Below are positions 15,654 through 24,833 of a stretch of 64,000 bases of DNA, in pieces. The notes below the pieces were generated by a model. That model was not told the DNA's origin. It saw only the letters and a list, made by a program, of their open reading frames with translations, and made no database searches. Made by a program: the position numbers and the translations under genes. Source of the stretch: Blautia obeum ATCC 29174. GTDB lineage: Bacteria > Bacillota > Clostridia > Lachnospirales > Lachnospiraceae. Every line of letters begins with the position of its first letter. Position 1 is the first letter of the stretch. Location of the stretch: assembly GCF_025147765.1 (NCBI RefSeq), contig NZ_CP102265.1:656501-720500 (forward strand), in the 5' to 3' direction.

Positions 15654-16877
15654 ATGAAGATCATTACAGGTGGAGTTACAGCAGCAAAAGGTTTTCAGGC
15701 GGCATCCACAGCTGCGGGAATCAAATATCAGGGAAGAACTGATATGGCAATGGTATATAGTGAGAAACCGTGTGTGGCAGCAGGTACTTTTACGACAAAT
15801 ATTGTGAAGGCAGCACCGGTAAAATGGGATCAGGAGATTGTTTATCAGCATCCGAGTGCCCAGGTGATCATCTGTAACAGTGGTATTGCCAATGCATGTA
15901 CCGGTGAAGAGGGATTTAGTTACTGCCGGGCCACTGCAAAAGCAGCAGCGGAAACTTTGAATGTGGATGAAAACAGTGTACTGGTAGCATCTACAGGTGT
16001 TATCGGTATGCAACTTCCAATCCAGAAACTGGCGGATGGTGTCAAAGCAATGGCACCGAAGCTTCAGGGAACTCTGGAAGCCGGAAACGAAGCGGCAAAA
16101 GCAATCATGACTACAGATACAAAGGAAAAAGAAGTTGCAGTACAGATTGAAGTCGGCGGAAAGACAGTTACCATTGGCGGCATGTGCAAAGGTTCCGGAA
16201 TGATCCATCCAAATATGTGTACCATGCTTGGGTTTGTCACTACAGATGCGTGCATTTCCAAACAGCTTCTGCAGGAAGCATTAAGCCAGGATGTTAAGGA
16301 TACGTATAACATGGTATCCGTTGATGGTGATACTTCTACAAATGATACTGTTCTTTTACTTGCAAATGGAATGGCGGAGAATCCGGAGATCAATGAGAAG
16401 AATGAAGATTATCAGAAATTCTGCGAGGCTTTGAACTATATCAATACCACACTTGCAAAGAAAATTGCCGGTGACGGTGAGGGAGCAACTGCACTGTTTG
16501 AGGTCAGGATCATTGGAGCAGAGAGTAAGGAACAGGCAGTAACTTTAAGTAAATCCATCGTTACTTCTTCTCTTACAAAGGCTGCAATCTATGGACATGA
16601 TGCAAACTGGGGAAGAATTCTCTGTGCAATGGGATATTCAGGCGCACAGTTTGATCCGGAAAAAGTAGACCTGTATTTTGAAAGTAAAGCAGGTAAGATT
16701 CAGATCATTGAAAATGGTGTGGCAGTTGATTACAGTGAAGAAGAAGCAACCAAGATCCTTTCTGAAGATGCAGTGACGGCAATCGCTGATGTAAAGATGG
16801 GGGACTGTACAGCAACTGCATGGGGCTGTGACCTTACTTATGATTATATTAAGATCAATGCGGATTACAGGTCATAA
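15654..16877 (+). CDS. argJ: Ornithine acetyltransferase / N-acetylglutamate synthase
   Basis: A 407-residue enzyme that moves the acetyl group from N-acetylornithine to glutamate, recycling it. The self-cleavage site is seen as MIHPNMCTMLGF, where the threonine becomes the nucleophile of the beta chain (the family usually has A-T-M-L, here C-T-M-L). SVDGDTSTNDT and HDANWGRI are also present. With argJ in the operon no separate argA or argE is needed for the cycle, although the bifunctional activity cannot be read from the sequence. Confidence 0.96.
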   Translation: MKIITGGVTAAKGFQAASTAAGIKYQGRTDMAMVYSEKPCVAAGTFTTNIVKAAPVKWDQEIVYQHPSAQVIICNSGIANACTGEEGFSYCRATAKAAAETLNVDENSVLVASTGVIGMQLPIQKLADGVKAMAPKLQGTLEAGNEAAKAIMTTDTKEKEVAVQIEVGGKTVTIGGMCKGSGMIHPNMCTMLGFVTTDACISKQLLQEALSQDVKDTYNMVSVDGDTSTNDTVLLLANGMAENPEINEKNEDYQKFCEALNYINTTLAKKIAGDGEGATALFEVRIIGAESKEQAVTLSKSIVTSSLTKAAIYGHDANWGRILCAMGYSGAQFDPEKVDLYFESKAGKIQIIENGVAVDYSEEEATKILSEDAVTAIADVKMGDCTATAWGCDLTYDYIKINADYRS

Positions 16878-16911
16878 CAGGTTTTAGAATATATAATGAG
16901 GAGAAATAAAA

Positions 16912-17808
16912 ATGGTAAATCAGAAATATCTGGACAAGGCCGAGACTCTTATTGAGGCTCTTCCTTATATACAGCGTTTTAATCGTAAGATCGTAGTAGT
17001 AAAATATGGTGGAAGTGCCATGCTGGATGAAGAACTGAAGGCAAATGTCATTAAAGATGTTGTTCTTCTGAAACTGATCGGATTCAAACCGATCATCGTT
17101 CATGGCGGTGGTAAGGAAATTAGCCGCTGGGTGAACAAAGTCGGCATGGAACCGCGTTTTATCAATGGCCTTCGCGTAACAGACAAGGATACCATGGAAA
17201 TTGCAGAAATGGTTCTTGCAAAGGTAAATAAAGAACTGGTTACTCTGGTGGAATCTCTTGGTGTGCAGGCAGTCGGTATCAGCGGAAAAGACGGTGGACT
17301 GCTTCAGTGCCACAAGAAACTTTCCAATGGAGAGGATATTGGATATGTTGGTGATATCGAAAAAGTAAATCCGAAGGTTCTGCAGGATCTTCTGGAAAGA
17401 GATTTCCTTCCGATCGTATTTCCGATTGGTTATGACACAAACTTTGATTCTTATAATATCAATGCAGATGATGCAGCATGTGCGATCGCAGAAGCAGTAC
17501 ATGCAGAAAAACTTGTATTCCTCTCTGATATTGAAGGGGTATACAAAGACAAAGATGATCCGAACACACTGATTTCTGAGCTGCATGTACATGAAGCAGA
17601 AAAACTGATCAGCGAAGGTTATGTAGGAGGCGGAATGATTCCGAAACTGCAGAATTGTATCGATGCGATCGAAGAAGGGGTAAACAGAGTACATATTCTG
17701 GATGGACGCATTCCACACAGCCTTCTTCTGGAAATCTTTACAAATAAAGGTATCGGTACTGCTATTTTGAGAGAGGACGGGGAGAAATACTACGATGAGC
17801 ATGAATGA
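16912..17808 (+). CDS. argB: N-acetylglutamate kinase
   Basis: A 298-residue amino-acid kinase. VVKYGGSAM near the N-terminus, VHGGGKEIS, and the C-terminal GGMIPKLQNC motif are the ATP- and substrate-binding signatures. GAGGAG lies 7-8 nt before the ATG. The N-terminal helix before the kinase core is typical of the arginine-inhibitable hexameric form, so feedback control by arginine is likely. It overlaps argD by 14 nt. Confidence 0.96.
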   Translation: MVNQKYLDKAETLIEALPYIQRFNRKIVVVKYGGSAMLDEELKANVIKDVVLLKLIGFKPIIVHGGGKEISRWVNKVGMEPRFINGLRVTDKDTMEIAEMVLAKVNKELVTLVESLGVQAVGISGKDGGLLQCHKKLSNGEDIGYVGDIEKVNPKVLQDLLERDFLPIVFPIGYDTNFDSYNINADDAACAIAEAVHAEKLVFLSDIEGVYKDKDDPNTLISELHVHEAEKLISEGYVGGGMIPKLQNCIDAIEEGVNRVHILDGRIPHSLLLEIFTNKGIGTAILREDGEKYYDEHE

Positions 17809-18991
17809 ACAGATGAATCATGCAGAAGAAAGCATTCTGCATACATATAACCGTTTTCCGGTCATGTTTGACCATGGAGAGGGATGCTACCTCTATGACA
17901 CAGAAGGCAAAAAATATCTTGATTTTGCTGCCGGAATTGCAGTAAATGCACTGGGATATCATTATCCGGGATATGATGACGCACTCAAGAGTCAGATCGA
18001 CAAGCTGACACATATTTCAAATCTCTATTACAATGAACCAATGAGTGAAGCGGGAGAGAAACTGATCAAAGCCAGTGGACTCAGTAAAGCATTCTTTACA
18101 AACAGTGGTACAGAGGCAATTGAGGGCGCTCTCAAGGCTGCACGTAAATATTCTTATACCAAATATGGCAAAGAAGCAGGAAGATTTGAGATTATCGCGA
18201 TGAATCATTCCTTCCATGGCAGAAGCATGGGAGCTCTTTCTGTAACAGGAACAGAACATTACAGAGAGCCATTTGAACCACTGATCGGCGGTGTGAAGTT
18301 TGCAGACTTCAATGATCTGGAGAGTGTGAAGGCACAGATTACAGATAAAACCTGTGCAGTCATTACAGAAGTCGTACAGGGTGAAGGAGGAATTTATCCG
18401 GCTCAGAAGGAATTCCTGGAGGGTCTTCGCGCACTTTGCGACGAAAAGGACATTATTCTGATCTTTGATGAGATTCAGTGCGGCATGGGACGAACTGGAT
18501 ATTATTTTGCATGGCAGTCTTATGGTGTACAGCCAGACGTGATGACGTGCGCCAAAGCACTTGGGTGCGGTGTTCCGGTTGGAGCTTTCGTTCTTGGTGA
18601 AAAAGCAGCAGCAGCGTCTCTGGTGCCGGGAGACCATGGTACAACTTATGGTGGAAATCCTTTCGTATGTGCAGCAGTCAGCAAGGTATTTGATATCTTT
18701 GAACAGGATAACATTCTTGCACATGTGCAGGAACTTACACCATATCTTGAGGAAAAACTGGATGCACTTGTGGATAAATGCCCGATTGTTACAGCGCGTC
18801 GTGGAAAAGGTTTTATGCAGGGACTGGTGATCGAAGGTACGACAGTTGGAAGTGTTGTAACAAAAGCACTTGCGAATGGACTTCTTGTGATCTCGGCAGG
18901 GAGTGATGTGCTTCGCCTCGTTCCTCCGCTTGTTATCACAAAAGAACATATCGATGAAATGATCGAGAAATTAGAAAAGAGCCTGGCTTAA
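17795..18991 (+). CDS. argD: Acetylornithine aminotransferase
   Basis: A 398-residue class III PLP aminotransferase. Visible are the glycine-rich FTNSGTEAIEGALK, the FDEIQCGMGRTG motif that contacts the cofactor, and the PLP lysine in MTCAKALGCGVPVGA. The start lies inside argB (14-nt overlap, other frame), so translation is probably coupled. Last gene of argCJBD; a hairpin overlaps its stop codon. Confidence 0.96.
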   Translation: MSMNEQMNHAEESILHTYNRFPVMFDHGEGCYLYDTEGKKYLDFAAGIAVNALGYHYPGYDDALKSQIDKLTHISNLYYNEPMSEAGEKLIKASGLSKAFFTNSGTEAIEGALKAARKYSYTKYGKEAGRFEIIAMNHSFHGRSMGALSVTGTEHYREPFEPLIGGVKFADFNDLESVKAQITDKTCAVITEVVQGEGGIYPAQKEFLEGLRALCDEKDIILIFDEIQCGMGRTGYYFAWQSYGVQPDVMTCAKALGCGVPVGAFVLGEKAAAASLVPGDHGTTYGGNPFVCAAVSKVFDIFEQDNILAHVQELTPYLEEKLDALVDKCPIVTARRGKGFMQGLVIEGTTVGSVVTKALANGLLVISAGSDVLRLVPPLVITKEHIDEMIEKLEKSLA

Positions 18992-19003
18992 TGCCGGGCT
19001 CTT
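18977..19003 (+). terminator. Hairpin at the end of argD
   Basis: AAGAGCC (18977-18983) and GGCTCTT (18997-19003) with inner GGC/GCC form a stem that includes the argD stop codon. The U tract is weak (GCCTGTTCTG), so termination may be partial. Confidence 0.5.
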
Positions 19004-19061
19004 GCCTGTTCTGAAAAATTCTTAAATTCTGTACAGTTCTGTACCATTCACTTCATAATGA

Positions 19062-19436
19062 TTATTTCATACTGTCGAGATCAATATGTTTCTTGATCGC
19101 TGCAAAACTTTCGCTGCTGATCACATGTTCGATCTTGCATGCATCGCTTGCTGCAACAACCGGATTAACGCCAAGCTTCTCAAGCCACTCGGAAAGGAAA
19201 AGATGACGCTCGTAGATTTTCTCTGCGGTAGCAAGACCGGATTCTGTCAGATAAAGATATCCTTCCGGAGATACAGTGATCTGATCTGTCTCGCGGAGCT
19301 TCTTCATTGCGACGCTGACGCTGGATTTTTTGAAACCAAGCTCAGCGGCAACATCTACAGAACGCACGACAGGATGTGACTTGCTTAAGATAAGAATTGT
19401 TTCAAGATAGTTTTCGGCGGATTCGTTTGTATGCAT
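19062..19436 (-). CDS. DtxR-family iron-dependent repressor, divergent from feo
   Basis: A 124-residue paralogue of the regulator at 8191, with the same winged helix (KKSSVSVAMKKL) and C-x-x-E-H metal motif (C100, E103, H104; also E12 and H78). Position 9, an aspartate in the other copy and in MntR, is asparagine here. No SH3-like domain. It is divergent from the ferrous iron feo operon, whose promoter carries an imperfect GTTAG-N6-CTAAC dyad, so it probably represses feo when iron is sufficient; this is inferred from position. Confidence 0.88.
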   Translation of the reverse strand: MHTNESAENYLETILILSKSHPVVRSVDVAAELGFKKSSVSVAMKKLRETDQITVSPEGYLYLTESGLATAEKIYERHLFLSEWLEKLGVNPVVAASDACKIEHVISSESFAAIKKHIDLDSMK

Positions 19437-19609
19437 CCATTACACCCCAATTTCTGTTCATGATCTAATGGAAAATGATTTCTCATTTCTCATTTAATTG
19501 CTTTAAAATTTAAGATTTTCACTCAAATTTATAGTATTTCTATAATATCATATTTTATAGCCAGGGACAACAAAAATGCATAAATACACTTATAAATAAT
19601 TGTATAAAA

Positions 19610-19627
19610 GTTACTGTGAACAGTAAC
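19610..19627. repeat. Palindrome GTTACTGTGAACAGTAAC (family of three)
   Basis: Near-identical 18-mers occur at 12714-12731 (GTTACTGTGACCAGTAAC) and 60374-60391 (GTTACTGTGTACAGTAAC), and a looser copy near 8567. Only the two centre bases vary. All lie in non-coding DNA. The rest of 19437-19763 is A/T-rich with no gene seen. Confidence 0.55.
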
Positions 19628-19763
19628 ATATAAAACCGATAAAATTCAGAGATGCAGAAGTTCCTTGAGCCAAACATTGGTTATATACTACAAATATAAG
19701 TTTGAAATAACGGATTGAAGTTATACATAACAAATGATAGTTTTATTAAACGAAAAAAAGTAC

Positions 19764-19795
19764 TTGACAGCTCACAAACGTTAGCATATACTAAC
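19764..19795 (+). promoter_or_regulatory. feo operon promoter and putative metal-repressor operator
   Basis: TTGACA (19764-19769), 17 nt, TATACT (19787-19792). GTTAG (19780-19784) and CTAAC (19791-19795) form a dyad over the -10, where a DtxR-type repressor would block polymerase. The leader to feoA is about 95 nt. Confidence 0.7.
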
Positions 19796-19892
19796 CCATG
19801 TAAGAAAAAGTAAATGGTGTTTAACTGTGAACTTTTTTTGATAAAGAAAATAATTCTCAATAAAGACTATAAAAGAAAGTGAGCTGATACAT

Positions 19893-20105
19893 ATGATGCC
19901 TATCACAATGGCTGGAATCGGAGAAAAATGTAAGATTCAGAAAATAGGTGGAAACGAAGAAACAAGACGTTTTCTGGCGAATCTTGGATTTGTCAATGAG
20001 GCTGAAGTGAGTATCGTTTCTGCAATCGGCGGAAATGTGATCGTGAACATCAAAGATGCACGTGTAGCAGTTAATTCAGATATGGCAAAGCACATATTTA
20101 TATAA
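19893..20105 (+). CDS. feoA: FeoA protein, first copy
   Basis: A 70-residue SH3-like protein with typical FeoA features: an N-terminal GIGEKCKIQKIGG, the RRFLANLGFVNEAEVSIVS turn split as RRFLANLGF and EAEVSIVS, and a C-terminal VAVNSDMAKHIFI. FeoA is a small cytoplasmic partner of the ferrous iron transporter FeoB. Two ATGs (19893, 19896) are possible with only a weak GAAAGTGAG site. A second feoA follows after 27 nt, a common arrangement in clostridia. Confidence 0.92.
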   Translation: MMPITMAGIGEKCKIQKIGGNEETRRFLANLGFVNEAEVSIVSAIGGNVIVNIKDARVAVNSDMAKHIFI

Positions 20106-20132
20106 ATTTTATAACGGAAAGGAGACAGAACG

Positions 20133-20351
20133 ATGACTTTAGGTGATGCAAAAGTTGGAAGTACCGTTGTTGTAACAAAGATTGAAGGAGACAGCGCGTA
20201 CAAACGTCGTATCATGGACATGGGAATCACAAAAGGAAGCGAACTGTATATCAGAAAAGTTGCTCCGCTTGGAGACCCTGTAGAGATCACTGTTAGAGGT
20301 TATGAGTTATCTGTAAGAAAGAACGATGCTCAGTGCGTACAGGTAAAGTAA
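20133..20351 (+). CDS. feoA: FeoA protein, second copy
   Basis: A 72-residue FeoA/SH3-like protein, with GDAKVGSTVVVTKIEG, RRIMDMGITKGSELYI and the C-terminal ELSVRKNDAQCVQV. AAAGGAG precedes the ATG. It is divergent from the first copy, so the two may form a heteromeric regulator or stabiliser of FeoB. The feoB gene follows after 93 nt but is interrupted. Confidence 0.93.
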   Translation: MTLGDAKVGSTVVVTKIEGDSAYKRRIMDMGITKGSELYIRKVAPLGDPVEITVRGYELSVRKNDAQCVQVK

Positions 20352-20444
20352 GTACGTTGTAGTGTTCTGTAAGAACTATTATGAAAAATGCAACTGTGGA
20401 GAAGAACGCAGTTACAATAAGAGGGATTAAGGAGGTAAGAAAAA

Positions 20445-21443
20445 ATGGCAATTAAGATTGCACTTGCCGGCAACCCGAACTGTGGTAAAACAACAATGTT
20501 CAACGCATTAACGGGCGCTAACCAGTACGTAGGAAACTGGCCGGGAGTTACTGTAGAGAAAAAAGAAGGTAAATTAAAGGGAAAGAAAGGAAAGGGCGAA
20601 GACATTATCGTGACGGACCTTCCTGGTATTTATTCCCTTTCACCATACACACTGGAAGAAGTAGTCAGCCGTGACTATGTCCTCAAAGAGAATCCAGATG
20701 TGATCATTGACCTTGTCGATGCAACAAATATCGAGCGTAACCTGTATCTGACCACTCAGCTGATCGAGACAGGTGTTCCGGTTGTTATTGCACTGAACAT
20801 GGCTGATCTTCTTGAAAAAAGAGGAATCAAGATTGACACCAAGCGTCTTTCCATGTTGCTTGACTGCCCGATCATTGAGACATCTGCGCTGAAAGGGGAA
20901 GGCCTTGACAAACTGATCGACGAGGCTGTCAAAGTTGCAAAGAGCAGCAAAGTTGATCTTCCAAAAGAAATCTTCTCCAAAGATATGGAAGCAGCTATCG
21001 ATGAAGTAAAAGGTGTTCTTCCTACATCTGTTACAGATGATAAGAAGAGATGGTATGCGGTTAAGTTCCTTGAGAATGATGAAAAAGTAAAAGAGGCTAT
21101 GAAGCTTTCTGCTTCCGGACAGTCTCTGGTTGATACAAAACGTCAGGAACTTGAAAAACAGCATGACGATGACATGGAAAGTATCGTAACAGACGAAAGA
21201 TACAAATTCATCCAGAAAATCGTTAATACGACGGTTAAAAAAGCAAAAGATAAACTGACTGTATCCGATAAGATCGACCGTATCGTTACCAACCGTATTC
21301 TTGGTATCCCGATCTTTATCGCAATCATGTGGCTTGTATATTATGTGTCCGTAACAACAGTCGGAACATTCGCCTTAAATGAAAAACTAACTTCCACCTT
21401 TAGTCTGTTTTGCTCTACATTAGGAACTGGGGGTGGAAGTTAG
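20445..21443 (+). pseudogene. feoB: feoB 5' fragment (G domain and first membrane segment), cut by an IS element
   Basis: The first about 309 codons of the ferrous iron transporter FeoB: G1 GNPNCGKT (9-16), G3 DLPG (58-61), G4 NMAD (118-121), the helical GDI domain, and the first membrane helix ending VSVTTVGTF. At 21373 the frame enters IS30-family DNA and stops at 21445 after 23 foreign codons. Deleting 21373-23112 (the element plus one copy of the 13-bp target repeat) joins it in frame with the 3' fragment, giving an ordinary 726-residue FeoB, so the lesion is only the insertion. As it stands, transport should be lost; a free cytosolic G domain might be made. Confidence 0.93.
21360..21372. 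repeat. 13-bp target-site duplication, left copy
   Basis: GTCGGAACATTCG occurs here and again at 23100-23112, directly abutting the element on each side. It belongs to the feoB coding sequence (codons for V-G-T-F). Confidence 0.9.
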
Positions 21444-23099
21444 TCTTGCAATCGTTTATTCTATAAGAAATACCAGGGCTCCTCCCTGGTCATATCCTCC
21501 AACTACCGGAAATGGGATATTTTTATTGTATAGGAGGATTCATTTATGTCTACTAAAGCTACTGGAAACAAAAAACACCTTACCCTTGCTGATCGTGCTG
21601 CCATTGAACATGGTATCAGCCGTGGGGAAAATTTCACGCAGATTGCCTGCAGAATCAACAAGGATTCTTCTACCATTTCCAAGGAGATTCGGCGTCACCT
21701 TTTCCGGGTTCCTCATTTTCAAAACGAAACCCAGCGGAAGCGCTCAGAATGCGAGCATTTTCAGAACTGTGTAAAGCAGCATATCTGCGGGAATCAGACT
21801 TGTAATTCCTTATGCTGGAAATGCCGCCCTAAGCGCTGTTCCATGTATTGTCCTGACTTTACTCCCAGACTCTGCGAAAAGTTAAAAAAGCCCCCCTACG
21901 TGTGTAATGACTGCCCTCAGATACGCAACTGTTCCCACGACTTCTATTTCTACAGGGCCAATTATGCCAACGATATTTACAGTGAAACAAAATCTTCTTC
22001 ACGGTCTGGGATTAACCAGACTCCTGAGTCCCTGGAACAGCTGGACCGTCTGGTTTCCCCTCTGCTTCTGCAGGGACAGCCTTTGTCCCATATCTTTGCT
22101 TCTAATCAGGAATCCGTCCCTTGTTCTATAAGGACCCTCTACAACTATATAGACCAGGGATACTTCACTGCAATCAACCTCGACCTTCCCCGGAAGGTCC
22201 GCTACAAAAAACGTCGGCAGGTCCGCAGAGAACCTGACAACACTGGATATAGAAAAGACAGATCCTATCAGGATTTTGAGAGATATCTGGAAAAGTTTCC
22301 AGATACAAATGTGGTGGAATTAGATGTGGTGGAAGGTGCCGGGGGAAAATCAGAACAAGTACTGTTGACCATGCTTTTCCGTAATTGTAGCCTTATGCTT
22401 ATTTTTCTTATGGAGGCTGACAGGAAGGACAACGTACAAGATGTGTTTCAGCGAATATATACCCATCTGGGAGCAGAGCTATATCGAAAACTCTTTCCGG
22501 TCATTCTTACAGACAATGGTGCCTCATTCAAAGATCCAGCTATTTTTGAACGGCCTGAAGGTGAACTTCTATCCCGTGTCTTTTACTGCGATCCCATGGC
22601 TTCCTGGCAGAAGGGACGTCTGGAAAAAAATCATGAATTCATCCGTTATATTATCCCCAAAGGTACGACATTCGCAGGCTTGGACCAGGAGCAGGTAACT
22701 CTGATCACCAACCACATCAATAGCGTAGCAAGAGCCAGTTTAAACGGCTGCACCCCGTTTGAACTGGCTCTGCTGCTGATAGACAGAAAACTGCTGGACC
22801 TCTGCCAGCTGGAAAGGATTCCCGCCAACCAGGTGATCCTTAAACCATCACTCTTGAAAAAGTAACTGCAAGATCCATTTCCGGTGCTGGTTTCATAATC
22901 AGGCCGGTGGAAGTTAATTTTTCAAAAGTACTTTCAGTGGTCCCAAAATCATGCCCATCTTCCAGAAAAAGCTTTGTTTTCTGCCCTTATTATATGTTAA
23001 TTTTTACGAATAATCCAGAACTATATGGATGTTAGTCCTGCAAAAAGGTCTTATTTTACCTGTGCCAATGTATGGTGGAAGTTACTTTTTCATTCAACC
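21373..23099. mobile_element. IS30-family insertion sequence in feoB, 1727 bp
   Basis: The ends form imperfect terminal inverted repeats of about 26 bp (22 matches); both carry ATGAAAAA-x-TAACTTCCACC read inward. One transposase gene fills most of the element. The core GGTGGAAGTTA occurs four times: 21388-21398 (reverse), 21432-21442, 22906-22916 and 23074-23084. The left pair forms a perfect 13-bp inverted repeat (21386-21398 with 21432-21444). The target duplication of 13 bp is longer than the 2-4 bp common in IS30, though long duplications are known in the IS1630 branch. Intact target repeats and open transposase suggest a recent insertion. Confidence 0.93.
21546..22865 (+). CDS. IS30-family transposase
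   Basis: A 439-residue DDE transposase. The N-terminal helix-turn-helix (LTLADRAAIEHGI to DSSTISKEIRRH, residues 12-51) is the IS30 type. A cysteine-rich insertion with eleven cysteines between residues 75 and 129 probably binds zinc. Catalytic residues are D260 (VELDVVEG), D323 (LTDNGASF) and E360 in KGRLEKNHEFIRYIIPKG, the IS30 signature. AGGAGG precedes the ATG. The frame is intact, so it is presumably active. Confidence 0.95.
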   Translation: MSTKATGNKKHLTLADRAAIEHGISRGENFTQIACRINKDSSTISKEIRRHLFRVPHFQNETQRKRSECEHFQNCVKQHICGNQTCNSLCWKCRPKRCSMYCPDFTPRLCEKLKKPPYVCNDCPQIRNCSHDFYFYRANYANDIYSETKSSSRSGINQTPESLEQLDRLVSPLLLQGQPLSHIFASNQESVPCSIRTLYNYIDQGYFTAINLDLPRKVRYKKRRQVRREPDNTGYRKDRSYQDFERYLEKFPDTNVVELDVVEGAGGKSEQVLLTMLFRNCSLMLIFLMEADRKDNVQDVFQRIYTHLGAELYRKLFPVILTDNGASFKDPAIFERPEGELLSRVFYCDPMASWQKGRLEKNHEFIRYIIPKGTTFAGLDQEQVTLITNHINSVARASLNGCTPFELALLLIDRKLLDLCQLERIPANQVILKPSLLKK

Positions 23100-23112
23100 G
23101 TCGGAACATTCG
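23100..23112. repeat. 13-bp target-site duplication, right copy
   Basis: Second copy of GTCGGAACATTCG, from which the 3' part of feoB continues in the original frame (VGTFVTDW). Confidence 0.9.
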
Positions 23113-24365
23113 TAACAGACTGGACAAATGATGTATTTGTAGTAGCTATTCAGGACTTCTTTACAAACATCCTTACCAGCATCGGTGCCGGTGACCTGGT
23201 AATGGGACTTGTAGTTGATGGTATCATCGGTGGTCTTGGTGCAGTACTTGGATTCGTTCCTCAGATGGCAATTCTGTTCCTGTTCCTGTCCATCCTTGAA
23301 GACTGTGGTTACATGGTACGTATTGCATTCGTTATGGACCGTGTATTCCGTCACTTCGGACTTTCCGGTAAGAGCTTCATTCCGCTTCTGATTTCTTCAG
23401 GATGCGGTATCCCTGGAATCATGGCTTCCAAGACCATCGAACAGGACAATGACAGACGTCTTACTATTATGACAGCAACATTTATTCCTTGTGGTGCCAA
23501 ACTTCCGGTTATCGCTCTTATGGGTGGTGTAATCGCTGGTGAAACTGCAGGATATGCAGAGAGCTCCTTTATCGCTCCTCTGATGTACTTCATCGGAATC
23601 GTAGCTGTGCTTGTAGCAGCAATCATTCTTAAGAAGACAAAACCGTTCTCCGGTAAACCGGCTCCGTTCGTAATGGAGCTTCCACAGTATCATATTCCGC
23701 AGGTTAAAACAGTTCTCCTTCATGTATGGGAAAGGCTGAAAGGCTTCATCATCAAAGCTGGTACGATCCTGTTCCTTGCCTGCGTAGTAATGTGGTTCCT
23801 CAGTGGATTTGGATTCACAGATGGCGGATTTGGTATGGTAGAAGACAGTGCAGACAGTCTTATGGCTATCATCGGTGGTGCAATTGCTCCGATCTTTGCT
23901 CCACTTGGATTTGGTGAATGGCAGCCAGTAGCAGCTTCTATTTCCGGTTTCTCAGCAAAAGAAGCAATTGTATCTACAATGGGTGTTCTGGCAAATGTAT
24001 CTGGTGATACAGAAGATGCAGTAAACGTTGCAGCAGGTGTTGCAAGCTGGTTCCCGACAGGAATCGCAGCTTTCTCCTTCCTGATGTTCAACCTTCTTGA
24101 TTCTCCTTGCCTTGCAGCTATCGCAACAATGGCAAAAGAAATGAACAGCAGAAAATGGTTCTGGTTCGCAATTCTTTTCCAGAACATCTTTGCTTACGTT
24201 GTTTGCCTCTGCTTCTATCAGATCGGTTCCTTTGTAACTGGTGGAGCATTCGGTTTCGGAACTGTAGTAGGATTCGTAGTACTTATTGTAATGCTGTTCC
24301 TGCTGTTCAGACCGGACCCGTACAAAGATCAGAAAGTTTATTCTAAACGTTCTGTACAGGCATAA
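23113..24365 (+). pseudogene. feoB: feoB 3' fragment (membrane domain)
   Basis: About 417 codons encoding the gate and core membrane region of FeoB: two Gate repeats, SSGCGIPGIMASKTIEQ with the conserved cysteine, PCGAKLPVIALM, and the last helices ending in a basic tail. The open frame extends back into the element to an ATG at 23025, giving a hybrid N-terminus of 25 foreign residues, but no ribosome binding site precedes that ATG. Without the G domain it should not transport iron. Precise excision would restore the gene. Confidence 0.92.
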
Positions 24366-24386
24366 TAAAAAATGTAATAATAAGGG

Positions 24387-24418
24387 GGCTGGATACAGAG
24401 ATGTGTCCGGCCTCTGTT
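24387..24418 (+). terminator. Hairpin after feoB
   Basis: GGCTGGATAC (24387-24396) pairs with GTGTCCGGCC (24403-24412) using two G-U pairs, followed by TCTGTTTG. Probably a partial terminator or processing site between feoB and its accessory genes. Confidence 0.5.
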
Positions 24419-24468
24419 TGATTCGAAACCGATGACTGGCAGTACTTGATGAAGAGAGGATGAGTGAA

Positions 24469-24666
24469 ATGCTGGCAAATATTATTATAATGATTCTGAT
24501 TCTTGGATATTGTGCATTTATCATTTATAAAAGTGTAAAGAATACCAAAGAAGGTAAACATACGGGGTGTGCCGGATGCAGTGGAAACTGTGGAAGCTGC
24601 GGTGGATGCAGCGGTGCTGCTTTTCATAAGAGTACTACACAGTCTTCATATAAAAAGAACCGTTAG
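24469..24666 (+). CDS. FeoB-associated Cys-rich membrane protein
   Basis: A 65-residue protein with one N-terminal membrane helix (LANIIIMILILGYCAFIIY) and a glycine/cysteine-rich tail holding C-A-G-C, C-G-S-C and G-G-C motifs, then a basic end. This matches the FeoB-associated Cys-rich family usually encoded next to feoB. The clustered cysteines may bind iron on the cytoplasmic side; this is inferred. I use the ATG at 24469 because AGAGAGG directly abuts the earlier ATG at 24460. Confidence 0.87.
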   Translation: MLANIIIMILILGYCAFIIYKSVKNTKEGKHTGCAGCSGNCGSCGGCSGAAFHKSTTQSSYKKNR

Positions 24667-24683
24667 AAATCGGAGGTACTGAT

Positions 24684-24833
24684 ATGGGAAATTCAACAGG
24701 ATCTACAATGTACATGTTTGGAGCAGTTATTGTTATTTATATCGCAGGAATGCTGCTCTATCAGGGATTTCAGTGGCTCAAGAAAAAGAGAGAACAGAAA
24801 AAAGACGAAGAATTCAGAAGAGGTGACAAATAG
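24684..24833 (+). CDS. Small single-span membrane protein of the feo cluster
   Basis: A 49-residue frame with CGGAGG 7 nt before its ATG. One membrane helix (FGAVIVIYIAGMLLYQGF) is followed by a highly charged tail (KKKREQKKDEEFRRGDK). It contains no cysteine. Its stop TAG overlaps the GTG start of the next gene, and it follows the FeoB-associated gene by 17 nt, so it belongs to the same transcript. Function unknown; a FeoB accessory subunit is plausible from context. Confidence 0.7.
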   Translation: MGNSTGSTMYMFGAVIVIYIAGMLLYQGFQWLKKKREQKKDEEFRRGDK

